DNA from: CAYQMF01 sp964418595
GTDB lineage: Bacteria; Planctomycetota; UBA1135; UBA2386
Direction of reading: 5' to 3'
Assembly (NCBI GenBank): GCA_964418595.1
Contig: CAYQMF010000004.1
Location: forward strand, 53,821-117,820
Length of the DNA: 64,000 bases
Shown: positions 34,411 through 43,791 of the stretch, in pieces
How the letters are laid out: the number at the start of each line of letters is the position of its first letter
Position numbering within the stretch: the first letter of the stretch is position 1
Made by a program: the position numbers and the translations under genes
The notes under the pieces: generated by a model
Told to the model about the DNA's origin: nothing
The model's input: only the letters and a program-made list of their open reading frames with translations
Database searches by the model: none

Positions 34411-35048
34411 TGGAGCAGTCGAAGATCGACAACTACGTGTCCACGCGCGGCGCGAGCGCCTACAAGGCGGACTACGAGAACAAGCTGCACCGCCAGCTCT
34501 CGGACCGCTGGGAGCGCGCGATCTTCGCGCGCATGTTCGAGGCGGTGGGCCACAGCCATTCGCTCCTCGACCTGCCCTGCGGCGCGGGCCGGTTGTTCGA
34601 TCTGTTCCAGGGGCACGCGACGCGCGTCATCGAGGCCGACTTCTCACCGAGCATGCTGAAGCTCAACGCCGACGATCACGAGCGGCGGGCCGCCGGCTAC
34701 GTGCGCTGCTCCGGCCTGCGGATCCCGTTCGGGGATCGCTCGGTGGAGACCGTCGTGTCGGTCCGGCTCAACCACCACCTGAGCACGGCCGGCGACCGCG
34801 AGCAGCACCTCCGCGAGTTGATGCGCGTGGCCGACCGGGCCGTCATCACCACCTACTTCTCCTACAACTCGCTGAAGAACGTGCTGCGCCGGCTGCGCCG
34901 GCCGTTCGACCGCAAGGCGCCCAAGCACACGCTCGCCACCGCGCGGGTGATGGAGCTGGCTCGCGAGAGCGGGTTCGTGCCGCGGCGCCTGCAGCCGCTC
35001 TCGCGGCTGGGATCGGGGCACGTCTTCGCGCTCCTCGTGCGGCGCTGA
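34407..35048 (+). CDS. Class I SAM-dependent methyltransferase
   Basis: 213 residues. Methyltransferase_11-type fold: HSLLDLPCGAGRLFDLF is motif I (SAM-binding glycine loop), VIEADFSPSMLKL is motif II, and RIPFGDRSVETVVSVRLNHHL the substrate-side segment. Acceptor unknown; coupled by overlap to the kinase-like gene upstream. A second ATG directly follows the first. Cytoplasmic, no membrane helices. Confidence 0.85.
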   Translation: MMEQSKIDNYVSTRGASAYKADYENKLHRQLSDRWERAIFARMFEAVGHSHSLLDLPCGAGRLFDLFQGHATRVIEADFSPSMLKLNADDHERRAAGYVRCSGLRIPFGDRSVETVVSVRLNHHLSTAGDREQHLRELMRVADRAVITTYFSYNSLKNVLRRLRRPFDRKAPKHTLATARVMELARESGFVPRRLQPLSRLGSGHVFALLVRR

Positions 35049-35057
35049 CGACTCGCG

Positions 35058-36713
35058 TCAAGCGCCGGCGCCGGACAACACGTGGCGCGTGGCGCCGTTG
35101 GTCTGCACCGTGCGCGGACCGTTGCGCGAATCGACGTGCAGGAGCGTGGCCCCGTCGATGAGGAGGTTGCCGGCGCTGGTGCGGAACGCGCGCTGGCCGT
35201 AGGTCGTGGGCGGCAGCGCCAGCACGCTGCCATCGTTGGCGTGGAACACGAGTGCGCTGACCGTGCCGACGCGCGCGGTGAGGGCACGCGACCAGCGTGC
35301 CAGATGCACGGGTGCGGCGATCTCGACGCCGACCGGTGCGCGCAGCCGCGGCGTGCCGTTCGTGGTCTCGAGCAGCAGATCGCCGGAAGGGCCGCGCAGG
35401 AGGAGATCGGGCGCGATCCCGGGCGGCGCCGCTGCCGTCGCATGCAGGCCGGCGAGATCGTCGGCGACGATGATCGACGTCCCCGTCGCGAAGTCGAGCC
35501 GTCGCACGCGGGACGGCGACGTGCCGGTGTGCTCCGCGACCAGCATCTGCCCGCTCGTCGTGAACGCGACGTTCTCGGGTACGAGGATGCCCTCGCCGAA
35601 GGGAGCGCGCGTGTTGCCGTTGGTCTGGGTGAGGTTGACGACCGAAGGCACGCCGGCGGCGGCCGCATACACGTCGTGGTGGTCGGGATTGCCGACGCCC
35701 AAGAACAACACCGACTGGGCGAACACCGGCAGGATCACCGCGCCGATGTACGGCTGGAAGTTGGCGTCGCCGGTGACATGCACCATCGCCCGCGCCCCGG
35801 TCGTGTCGAGCAGGTAGGCCTCGTCGCGGATGGTCGCATCGACGAACAGCAGGCTGGCGCCCGTTGCGTCGAGCAGCAGGCGCGGACCGGTCGCGAACTC
35901 CGGCAGGTAGCCGGGCTCTTCGTACTTGGCGTCCTGGAGGGGCAGCCGGCGCGTCGGCAGCGCCTCGTGCGCCAGGTAGATGCCGAAGTTCGGCTGCACG
36001 CCGTACAGGAAGGCCACCGTCCGCCCGTCGCCGGACATCGCCATCTCGCTCTTGAGGCGGGCGCCGGCGATCGGGGGGGGCGTGATGTCCTGCGGCACGC
36101 CTCCATCCACCAGTGGGCAGCGCCACAGCCGCTCGTCGTCGGTGGCGAAGAACACGTGCGTCGCCCCGACCATCACCGCCTGGGCCTCGATCAGCGAACT
36201 GGTGGTCACCGTGCGCCAGGGCCGGTTGGTACTCGCGAACACGCCACCGTCGAGGCGCAGGATCGAGAGGCGGGGCAGATTCACGTCGGCGACGGCACCG
36301 AAACGGCCATCGGCGCCGACGCCGATGCGATCGACGAACGGGGTGCCGCCCGGGCCAGGTGCCTCCAGGACGGCGTTCGCGGTGCCGTCGGCACCGACGC
36401 GCAGGAACCCGAAGTCCGTCGTCCCGCGCCGATAGGCGAGCAGACGGCCGCCATCGGGCAGTTCGACGCGGACGAGGCCCTGCACGTCGAGACGACGGGC
36501 CCGGGTCGGGTCCAGGTCCTGGTGGCGGGTCCGGCCGGTGATCTCGATCGGCAGGATCGTGAGCCCGGTGAGCACCGAACTCGGCGGCGCGTCCGGCGTG
36601 GCCTCCGCGACCGTGCGCAGGGCGAATGCCCCTTGGCCCGGCCCCTCGAGCCAGGTGATCGACTGCGCCGCGAGCACGGAACACAGGGTGGGCAGGGTGA
36701 CGAGCGCGCGCAT
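35058..36713 (-). CDS. Secreted beta-propeller-like protein of unknown function
   Basis: 551 residues from ATG 36713, signal peptide (MRALVTLPTLCSVLAAQS). Repeated short beta motifs throughout (GRLLAYRRGTTDFGFLRV; DGRTVAFLYGVQPNFGIYLA; LLLDATGASLLFVDATIRD; GQMLVAEHTGT) suggest a WD40/TolB-like propeller. No catalytic motif was recognised. ATG 36713 is preferred to ATG 36728 because TATGAT (-10) overlaps the latter. Converges on the methyltransferase gene with nine bases between stops. Confidence 0.7.
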   Translation of the reverse strand: MRALVTLPTLCSVLAAQSITWLEGPGQGAFALRTVAEATPDAPPSSVLTGLTILPIEITGRTRHQDLDPTRARRLDVQGLVRVELPDGGRLLAYRRGTTDFGFLRVGADGTANAVLEAPGPGGTPFVDRIGVGADGRFGAVADVNLPRLSILRLDGGVFASTNRPWRTVTTSSLIEAQAVMVGATHVFFATDDERLWRCPLVDGGVPQDITPPPIAGARLKSEMAMSGDGRTVAFLYGVQPNFGIYLAHEALPTRRLPLQDAKYEEPGYLPEFATGPRLLLDATGASLLFVDATIRDEAYLLDTTGARAMVHVTGDANFQPYIGAVILPVFAQSVLFLGVGNPDHHDVYAAAAGVPSVVNLTQTNGNTRAPFGEGILVPENVAFTTSGQMLVAEHTGTSPSRVRRLDFATGTSIIVADDLAGLHATAAAPPGIAPDLLLRGPSGDLLLETTNGTPRLRAPVGVEIAAPVHLARWSRALTARVGTVSALVFHANDGSVLALPPTTYGQRAFRTSAGNLLIDGATLLHVDSRNGPRTVQTNGATRHVLSGAGA

Positions 36714-36723
36714 GGGGGATCGG

Positions 36724-36729
36724 ATCATA
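36724..36729 (-). promoter_or_regulatory. -10 hexamer TATGAT, 10 bases before ATG 36713
   Basis: Best match to the TATAAT consensus in the window; it excludes the upstream ATG as the start. Confidence 0.5.
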
Positions 36730-36965
36730 GCGGAAGCCTCGGATCGGGTCGGAGCAACGCGCGTGCCTTGGAGCCGGGGCGCTCGATGTGTCCGGAGTCC
36801 GCACGCGCGCGTCAGGAACACGGACGCGTCGCACCGCTCGTGGACCCGGTCCGCGCCTTGCTCCGCCGCGCCTGTGTTCGCCATCCCAACGCTGCCAGCG
36901 CCTGCGCTCTTGCGCGAAGTCCGCCCTCCCGGCGCATCGCGCGTCGAGGCCGCCGTGGTCCGGCC

Positions 36966-36971
36966 TACACT
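36966..36971 (+). promoter_or_regulatory. -10 hexamer TACACT, 10 bases before ATG 36982
   Basis: Same GGCCTACACT core as before ribBA. Confidence 0.45.
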
Positions 36972-36981
36972 GCCTTTCCGC

Positions 36982-39900
36982 ATGGCGCACGCCAAGACGG
37001 ACAGGCCCCTGCCGGCAGAGCTTCGCGCACGCTTCGTCGTGCGAGCGGAGTTCCAGGGTGGTGAAGGCTGGACCTGGCTCGTGGCGCCGGCCGATGCGCC
37101 AGCGCGCTCGCTGGTCCTGAAGGTGCTGGATGGGCCGCTGCGAGCCAGCGAGGCCTCCGTGCTCGCCTCCCTCGATCACCCGCGCATCCCGCGCGTCGTC
37201 GAGAGCGGCGTGCTCGGCGACGGCCGCGCGTTCCTCGTGCGCGAGTTCGTCGCCGGCGAACCCTTGCACGCGCGCTTCCCTTTCGACGTCGAGACGGCCC
37301 GCGCGTGCGCGGTGCAGATCCTCGAGGTCCTCGCCTACGTTCATCTGCGCGGCATCCTGCACCTCGACCTCAAGCCGGCGAACGTCGTCGCCGCCGTCGG
37401 CGCGGGCACTCCCCGCTACCACCTGCTCGACTTCGGGCTGGCGCGTCGCGGCGAGGGGCAGAGCGCCGGCGGCACGCCGTTCTTCGTCGCTCCGGAGGTG
37501 ATCCTCGGCCTGCCCGCCTCGCCGCGCAGCGACCTGTTCTCGCTCGGCGCGCTCCTCGTCGCCGCGCTCGACCCCGCCGCGGTCCGGACCGCGCAGGCAC
37601 GCTTCGCCGACGCCTTTCCGCGCACCGACTTCTTCGCGGCGCTCGGCGTCCGCGCCGACGCGTTTCAAGCCCCGTTCGATCGCGTCCTGCCCCGCCTGCT
37701 CGGCCGGCGTCCCCAGGAACGCTGCGCCGACGCACAGGAGGCCCTCGAGTTGCTCACCGCGAGCAGCGGTCGTCCCTCCGTGACGGTGCTCGACCCCGAT
37801 CCGATCGCGGCGTTCGGCGCGGACCTCGAGGGGGCGCTCGCCGCCGCGCCTGCCGCCGACCTCGAGCTGTGTGGCGGCGACGCCGACGATCGCCGGGCTT
37901 TGGCCCTGCACGCCGTGTGCGTGAGTCCCGGCGTGGAGCGCATCGAGGAGAATGAAGCGACCTGCCGCCTCGTGCGCACGGGCACGACCGTCCGCGCGTG
38001 GCGGATGCCGCGCCTCGACGCCGGGGCGATCGCGGCGCACTTGCAGTCCGCCGTCGGTCTCGACGCCGCCACCGCGCGCGGCGCGGCAACGGAGCTCGCC
38101 GCCGCCGGCGCGGACACGCCCGCAGCCCTGCGCGGAGCGCTGCAGGATCTCCTCGAGCGTGGCCGCATCGTGCCGCACGGGATGCGCTGGCTCTGGCCCG
38201 ACGCAGCGGCGGGCCGCGTTCACCTCGACCCGTCGTCGTCGCCGCAGGCCGACGACATCGCGGGACCCGCCGCGCAGGGGCGCGTGGAGGCTGCGCTGGC
38301 AGCGTTCCAGCGCCGGCTCGCCGCGGATCCGCGGCAGGAGGCGGGTCTGCGCACCGAACTGGCGCTGGGCTACCTGCAGGGTGGCGAGCCGGGCCGCGCG
38401 TTGCCGCTCGCCCACGATCTGCCGTTGCTGCGGACCCGCGCCCTCCTCGATCTCGGCCGCGTCGCGGAGGCGGCCGCAGCGCTGCAGGAGGTACCCGACG
38501 GTACACCGGGCGTCCCGAGCATCCGCGCCGCGCTGGCCGCGGCGCGTGGCGACTTCGCCGGCGCGCGCGCCGCGTACGAGGCCGCCGGCGACGCGCTCGA
38601 AGTGCGGGTCGCGCTCGGTGGCGTCCTGGTCGCGAGCGGCGAGCACGCGCAGGCACGCGCCGTGTTGCGTGGCGCGATCGCCAGGCTCGACGCGACACGG
38701 CCGTTCCTGCGCGCCGCGGCGCTCACCAACCTGGCGGAAGTCGAGCGTGTGGCGGGGGACGCGCCGACCGCACTCGCGTTGCACGGCGAGGCGCTGACCC
38801 TCCTGCAGGGATTGGGGCAGGTGCGCTACACGGCGCAGGTGTCCTCCAACCTCGGCGTTGTGGCGAAGGATCTCGGTCGCCTGGACGAGGCGCGTGTGCA
38901 CCTGCGCCGTGCGCGCGCGATGTTCCAACACCTGGGCGATGCGCGCGGCGCTGCGCTGGCGGACGCCAACCTCGGCATCGCCAGCCTCGAGGCCGGCGAC
39001 GCCGAACTCGCCGTGCGCCGCCTGTCGGCTGCGTGCGACGAACTCGTGCGTCTCGGCCACCGCGAGTGGTTGCCGCTGGTGCGCGTGTTCCTGGCCCGGG
39101 CGCTCGCGCTCGGCGGCGACACGGCCAACGCCCAGGCGCAGCTCGACGCCCTGGGCGACGGCGGCGACGCGCGCGTGCGCGGCGAGGTCGCCCGCGTGCG
39201 CGCGCTGCTCGCGACGCGCCCTGCAACCGACGGAGACACCATGATCGACGTGCCCAAGGACCCTGGCGCATCGTCTGCGCCTGCCCCGCCTCCGGAAGGT
39301 TGGATCCCGCGCGGGGTCTTTCGCAGCTTCCTCGCCGTCAACCGGCGCCTCGCGTCGGAAGCGCGCCTCGACCGCGCGATGGAGTACCTCCTCGAGGCCG
39401 CGGTCACGCTCGCCGGCGCGCGCACCGGCCTGCTGCTCGTGGTACGGCGCGATGGCGTACGGCTCGAACTGCGCGCCGGCGACGCGCCACCCGCGGGCTA
39501 CGCGTTCAGCCGGTCGCTCGTGCACCGCGCCATCCAGCAGCGGCGGGCACTGACCGCCGACGAGGCCCTCGCCGACCGCGACCTCATGGAGATGCCGTCG
39601 GTGCGCGGCCTGCAAGTGAAGTCGGTGCTGTGCGTGCCGTTCGTCTCCGCCTCCGGCACGGAGGGCGCGCTGTACGTGGAGCATCCGGGCCGGCCCGGCG
39701 CGTTCGGCGCCCTCGAGAAGGAGCACCTCGAGGTCCTCGCCGACCAGGCGGCGATCGCCGTCGATCGCATGCTGCGCGAGGAACAGCTCGCCGCCGACCT
39801 GGAGCACAGCAGGCGCGATCTCGAGGTCGTGCGCCGCACGGGCCGGCGGGCGCCGCCGACGCGCCTGCTCGGCGACTCGGCGCCGATGCGGGCCGTGAAG

Positions 39901-40785
39901 GACCAGATCCGCCGGCTCGCCGCCGCCGACATCTCCGTGCTCGTCCTCGGCGAGACCGGCACTGGCAAGGAACTCGTCGCCCGCTCCCTCCACGAGCAGA
40001 GCGCGGTCGCCAAGGGGCCCTTCGTGTCGGTCAACTGCGCCGCGATCGCGCCCGACCTCATGGAGAGCGAGCTGTTCGGCCACGTGCGCGGTGCGTTCAC
40101 CGGCGCGGACGACGATCGGGTCGGGCTCATGGAACTCGCCTCCGGCGGCACGCTCTTCCTCGACGAGATCGGCGATATGCCGTTGCCCATGCAAGCGTCG
40201 CTCCTGCGCGCGCTGCAGGAGGGGCGCGTGCGGCCCGTGGGGAGCGGCGAGACGCGCCCTGTCGCGGTGCGCGTGGTCGCTGCCACGCACCGCGACGTGC
40301 AGGCGATGATCGGCGCGGGCGGGTTCCGCGGCGATCTCTACTACCGCATCGCAGGCGCCGAGATCGCCCTGCCGCCTCTGCGCGCCCGCGGCGACGACGT
40401 GCTCGCGCTCGCCGACGAGCTGCTGGCGCGCGTCGGCGCGCAGCACCGGCGCACGCTCACGCTCACCGACCGGGCGCGCCGCCAGCTTCGCGAGTACCGC
40501 TGGCCCGGCAACGTGCGTGAGCTCGAACACGTGCTGGCCCGCGCGGCGATCCTCAGCGACGCGGACGCCATCGACGAGCTGAACCTGCCGGCGGACGTCG
40601 GCGATCCCGACGGCAAGCCGGTGGCCGCCGGGCAGTGGCCCGTGGTCACCCTGCGTGAGGCGGAGGAGCGCACGGTGCGCGCGGCGCTGGCGGCGACCGG
40701 CGGCGAGAAGACCGCGGCGGCGAAGCTCCTCGGGATCTCGCGCACCGCGCTCTACGACAAGCTCAAGCGCATGGGTGACGGCTGA
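36982..40785 (+). CDS. Ser/Thr kinase-TPR-GAF-sigma54 activator fusion
   Basis: 1267 residues. Residues ~15-255 are a Hanks-type kinase: K47 (LVLKVL), H127-L-D129-LKPAN (non-RD catalytic loop) and D150-F-G. Residues ~430-740 are TPR repeats (ARAVLRGAIARLD; TNLAEVERVAGDAPTALALHGEAL; VSSNLGVVAKDLGRLDEARVHLRRA). Residues ~755-930 are a GAF domain. Residues ~960-1190 form the sigma-54 AAA+ domain with Walker A GETGTGKE near 990 and GAFTGA near 1036. The C-terminus is a Fis HTH (KTAAAKLLGISRTALYDKLKR). One polypeptide therefore joins kinase signalling to sigma-54 transcription. A peptide-binding protein starts one base after its stop. Confidence 0.92.
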   Translation: MAHAKTDRPLPAELRARFVVRAEFQGGEGWTWLVAPADAPARSLVLKVLDGPLRASEASVLASLDHPRIPRVVESGVLGDGRAFLVREFVAGEPLHARFPFDVETARACAVQILEVLAYVHLRGILHLDLKPANVVAAVGAGTPRYHLLDFGLARRGEGQSAGGTPFFVAPEVILGLPASPRSDLFSLGALLVAALDPAAVRTAQARFADAFPRTDFFAALGVRADAFQAPFDRVLPRLLGRRPQERCADAQEALELLTASSGRPSVTVLDPDPIAAFGADLEGALAAAPAADLELCGGDADDRRALALHAVCVSPGVERIEENEATCRLVRTGTTVRAWRMPRLDAGAIAAHLQSAVGLDAATARGAATELAAAGADTPAALRGALQDLLERGRIVPHGMRWLWPDAAAGRVHLDPSSSPQADDIAGPAAQGRVEAALAAFQRRLAADPRQEAGLRTELALGYLQGGEPGRALPLAHDLPLLRTRALLDLGRVAEAAAALQEVPDGTPGVPSIRAALAAARGDFAGARAAYEAAGDALEVRVALGGVLVASGEHAQARAVLRGAIARLDATRPFLRAAALTNLAEVERVAGDAPTALALHGEALTLLQGLGQVRYTAQVSSNLGVVAKDLGRLDEARVHLRRARAMFQHLGDARGAALADANLGIASLEAGDAELAVRRLSAACDELVRLGHREWLPLVRVFLARALALGGDTANAQAQLDALGDGGDARVRGEVARVRALLATRPATDGDTMIDVPKDPGASSAPAPPPEGWIPRGVFRSFLAVNRRLASEARLDRAMEYLLEAAVTLAGARTGLLLVVRRDGVRLELRAGDAPPAGYAFSRSLVHRAIQQRRALTADEALADRDLMEMPSVRGLQVKSVLCVPFVSASGTEGALYVEHPGRPGAFGALEKEHLEVLADQAAIAVDRMLREEQLAADLEHSRRDLEVVRRTGRRAPPTRLLGDSAPMRAVKDQIRRLAAADISVLVLGETGTGKELVARSLHEQSAVAKGPFVSVNCAAIAPDLMESELFGHVRGAFTGADDDRVGLMELASGGTLFLDEIGDMPLPMQASLLRALQEGRVRPVGSGETRPVAVRVVAATHRDVQAMIGAGGFRGDLYYRIAGAEIALPPLRARGDDVLALADELLARVGAQHRRTLTLTDRARRQLREYRWPGNVRELEHVLARAAILSDADAIDELNLPADVGDPDGKPVAAGQWPVVTLREAEERTVRAALAATGGEKTAAAKLLGISRTALYDKLKRMGDG

Positions 40786-40786
40786 G

Positions 40787-42466
40787 ATGCGCGCGCTGCG
40801 CCTGCTCCTGGCGCTCGCCTTCGCCGCCGCCCTCGGCGTGTGGGTCGCGTCGGCGGGCTCGTCGCGCGCCTGGCCGACGGTCGCGCTCGACGCGAGCCGA
40901 CCCAGGCCGCAGGGCGACTTCCTGGTGGGGGCGTCGGAGGCACCGTCCGACATCAATCCGTTCACGACCGTCGAGGCGGCGGCGCGCCTGGGGGTCCTGC
41001 GCTACACGCACGACGCGCTCAGCGAACTCGATCCGGAGACCGCCGCTGTGCGGCCCGCGCTCGCGGAGCGCGTCGAGGCCGTCGCCGACGGGACGCTCCT
41101 GATCACGTTGCGCCGCGACGTGCGCTTCGCCGACGGCACGCCGTTGACCGCCGAGGACGTGGCCTTCACGCATGCCTGCGCCAGGGCCGGCGAACTGCCG
41201 GCGAGCCCGGTGCATCTCGCGGCGCAACTGGTCGGCACGCTCGAGGTCGAAAGCCCGCACACGCTGCGCGCGCGCGACGTCGCGGCGCACTGGGCCGCGG
41301 CGGAACGCTTCGCCACGGGCATGCCGATCGTGTCGAAGGCGTTCGTGATCGCGACCGTCGCGGCCGACGTGCGCGCCGCGGGGCGCGAGGTCCCGGCGCC
41401 GGGCACGGCCGCGTTCGGCGCCGCGCTCCTGCGCCTTCGCTCCGGCGGGCCGGGCACCGGCCCGTACGTGCGCCTCGAGGCGCCGCTCGAAGCTGCCGGT
41501 CACCTCGATCTCGTCCAGAACCCGCACTCCTGGCGCCGCGCGGTGCTGCCTTCGCACTGGAACCTGGCCGGCCTGCGCCTGGTCTTCCTCACCGACGCCG
41601 CCGCCCGGGTAGCGGCGCTGCGGCGTGGCGAACTCGACTGGAGCACCGACGGCGACCCGCGCGCGCTCCTGCAGGCGTCGCCCGACCTCGGTGCGCGGTT
41701 CGCGCTGCACACCTATGACGCATTGGCACTCGCACACCACATGGTGGTGTGGAACCACCGCCGCGAGTGGCTTGCCGACCCGGAGGTGCGACGGGGTCTG
41801 ACCATGCTCTTCGATCGCGCCGCGATCGCCGCGGACCTGTGCGGCGGCGCTGCCGTGCCCGCGGCGGCATGGTTCAAGCCCGACCATCCCGCGCACCCGG
41901 CAGGCCTCGCGCCGCTCCCGTTCGATCCGACCGCCGCGCGCACTTGCGTCGAGCGCGTCACGGGTCCAGGCCACCGGCTGACGATCCTCGCCGCCGCGGA
42001 GCAGCCGCTGCACCGCCGCATCCTGGAACTGGCATTACCCGCATTCCGCGCCGCGGGTCTCGAGTTGGCGATCGAGGTCCTGGAGTTCGGCAGTCTTCTG
42101 CAGCGCGTCGCCGCGCGCGACTTCGACGGTGTCGTCCTGCTCAAGTACCAGGACGCGTGGGTCGACCCCTGGCCGCACTTCCACTCGAGCCAGGGCGGGG
42201 CGGGCGGTCAGAACTGGATGGGCTTCGCCGACGCGGAGTGCGATCGCCTGCTCGATGCGGCGCGGACGGAACGCGATGCGGACGTTCGCAATGGCCTCCT
42301 GCGCGCGTTCGCGCGGCGCATGCACGAACTCCAGCCGGTCACGCTGCTCGTGCACCCGCAGGTGCGCGTGCTCCTGCACCGGCGGTTCCAGGGCGTGAGG
42401 ATCGGTCCGCTCGGCCTCGTGCCGGCGGCGTGGTGGGTGGAGCCCGACGACGTCCTGCATCGCTGA
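40787..42466 (+). CDS. Extracellular solute-binding protein family 5 (peptide-binding)
   Basis: 559 residues with N-terminal signal or anchor (LRLLLALAFAAALGVWVASAG). SBP family 5 features: SDINPFTTVEAAARLGVLRYTHDALSELDP, ADGTPLTAEDVAFTHACA, GTGPYVRLE, EVRRGLTMLFDRAAIAADL and the QNWMGFADAECDRLLDAA block. Members deliver oligopeptides to ABC importers, yet no permease or ATPase genes are near. Together with its position one base behind the kinase/sigma-54 regulator, a sensory role is possible. No lipobox Cys, so probably anchored by its uncleaved helix or secreted. Confidence 0.85.
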   Translation: MRALRLLLALAFAAALGVWVASAGSSRAWPTVALDASRPRPQGDFLVGASEAPSDINPFTTVEAAARLGVLRYTHDALSELDPETAAVRPALAERVEAVADGTLLITLRRDVRFADGTPLTAEDVAFTHACARAGELPASPVHLAAQLVGTLEVESPHTLRARDVAAHWAAAERFATGMPIVSKAFVIATVAADVRAAGREVPAPGTAAFGAALLRLRSGGPGTGPYVRLEAPLEAAGHLDLVQNPHSWRRAVLPSHWNLAGLRLVFLTDAAARVAALRRGELDWSTDGDPRALLQASPDLGARFALHTYDALALAHHMVVWNHRREWLADPEVRRGLTMLFDRAAIAADLCGGAAVPAAAWFKPDHPAHPAGLAPLPFDPTAARTCVERVTGPGHRLTILAAAEQPLHRRILELALPAFRAAGLELAIEVLEFGSLLQRVAARDFDGVVLLKYQDAWVDPWPHFHSSQGGAGGQNWMGFADAECDRLLDAARTERDADVRNGLLRAFARRMHELQPVTLLVHPQVRVLLHRRFQGVRIGPLGLVPAAWWVEPDDVLHR

Positions 42467-42549
42467 GCTGTGGTGATCCCGGCTCACACGCCCGCCTCCT
42501 TTCTGCTCGAATGCCCGGGTCGCCCCGTCCCCTCGCCTTCGACAACCCC

Positions 42550-43695
42550 ATGCAGCACCGATCCCTCGCGGTTCTCTTCACCGTCGGCTCCGCCCTGACC
42601 GCCCAGCAGGCCTTCGTCGTGCCGTCGAAGGCCAACCTCGTGCAGCCGGGCCTGACCTACTTCGACAGCGCGCCGCAGTCCTTCCCCCTGTGGGGCACCA
42701 CGAGTACGAGCAGCGCCGCGCGCACGCAGTACCTCTACGACACCAGCGACATCCCGATCGCCGGCGGCCTGCTCAACTCGCTCGCCGTGCGTGCGCCGGT
42801 CGGCTACAGCATCAGCGCGTCGAGCTACACCACCCAGATCACGATGTCGATGGGGCCCAACACGTCGACCACGGCGAGCAGTCAGTACGCCGCGAATCAC
42901 GGCTCACCGACGACGGTGCTGTCGGGTCAGGTCAACATGCCGCAGGGCACGAGCGGCACGTGGCCGCGGCCGTGGCAGACGCCGATCACCTTCCTGCAGC
43001 CGTTCTCGTACCTGCCGGCACTGGGCAGCAGCCTCGTGATCGAGTTCGAGACCACCGCGAGCGGCAACCAGACCAGTTGGTCGATCGAGGGCTACCGCGC
43101 CGAGATCGGCAACTCCGGCTCCGAGCTGTACCAGGGCACGTGCCGCCACAGCGGCGGTGGCACGAGCGGCGGCTGGGGCTGGAGCTCGAACGGGCTCGTG
43201 CCCGGCGGGAGCCTCGTGCTCAACCTGTCGGGTTATCCGATCAACGCTCCGCAGTTCGCGACCAACATCCTGTTCATCTCCACGGGCGGGCTCGGTTCGC
43301 AGATCGGGCCCTTCATCACACCCTTCGACCTCAACCTGATCGTCCCCTCTCCCGCCACCTGCCGTTGGGCGATCGACATCGCCAACGCGATCACGGTGCC
43401 GATGGTGTACCGGCAGTACACGACCTCCGCGCAGCTCGAGCTGACCCCGTCGATCCCCATCCCGAACCACCGCTCGCTCGGCAACAAGGTGCTGTACACC
43501 CAGAACCTCGCTCTCGACTTCGACGCGCAGCAGAGCCCCGTGCTGTTCCCGTCGATCGCGATCCGCTGGTTGATCGGGCCCAACACGCAGATCCCCGCGA
43601 GCGTGGTGCGCACCATCTACAACCCCGTGAACCCGCCGCCGGCGTCGGGGACGCTGGTGCGGAGCGAGGCGGCCTCCCTGCAACTGAACTATTAG
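42550..43695 (+). CDS. Secreted protein of unknown function, planctomycete type
   Basis: 381 residues from ATG 42550 with signal peptide (LAVLFTVGSALTAQQ). Rich in Ser/Thr/Asn and beta-strand, with segments such as YQGTCRHSGGGTSGGWGW and LGNKVLYTQNLALDFDAQQSPV. The last part echoes the C-terminal domain of other exported proteins here. No enzyme motif. A further ATG 13 codons upstream would lengthen the signal and is less likely. Confidence 0.65.
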   Translation: MQHRSLAVLFTVGSALTAQQAFVVPSKANLVQPGLTYFDSAPQSFPLWGTTSTSSAARTQYLYDTSDIPIAGGLLNSLAVRAPVGYSISASSYTTQITMSMGPNTSTTASSQYAANHGSPTTVLSGQVNMPQGTSGTWPRPWQTPITFLQPFSYLPALGSSLVIEFETTASGNQTSWSIEGYRAEIGNSGSELYQGTCRHSGGGTSGGWGWSSNGLVPGGSLVLNLSGYPINAPQFATNILFISTGGLGSQIGPFITPFDLNLIVPSPATCRWAIDIANAITVPMVYRQYTTSAQLELTPSIPIPNHRSLGNKVLYTQNLALDFDAQQSPVLFPSIAIRWLIGPNTQIPASVVRTIYNPVNPPPASGTLVRSEAASLQLNY

Positions 43696-43791
43696 CCGCG
43701 AAGGGGGGCGCTTCGCACGCCACGGTTGGAGCTGACGCCGCTTCGCGGCGCAGCTCAACAGCGACAGAAGGGGGAGGAATCGGGGCCGCCC

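Noticed and set aside
34846..40965. 2039-codon open frame on the minus strand
   Set aside because: Antisense to the kinase/sigma-54 gene and others; long only because GC-rich third positions suppress stops. Translation is Arg/Ala low-complexity without domains.
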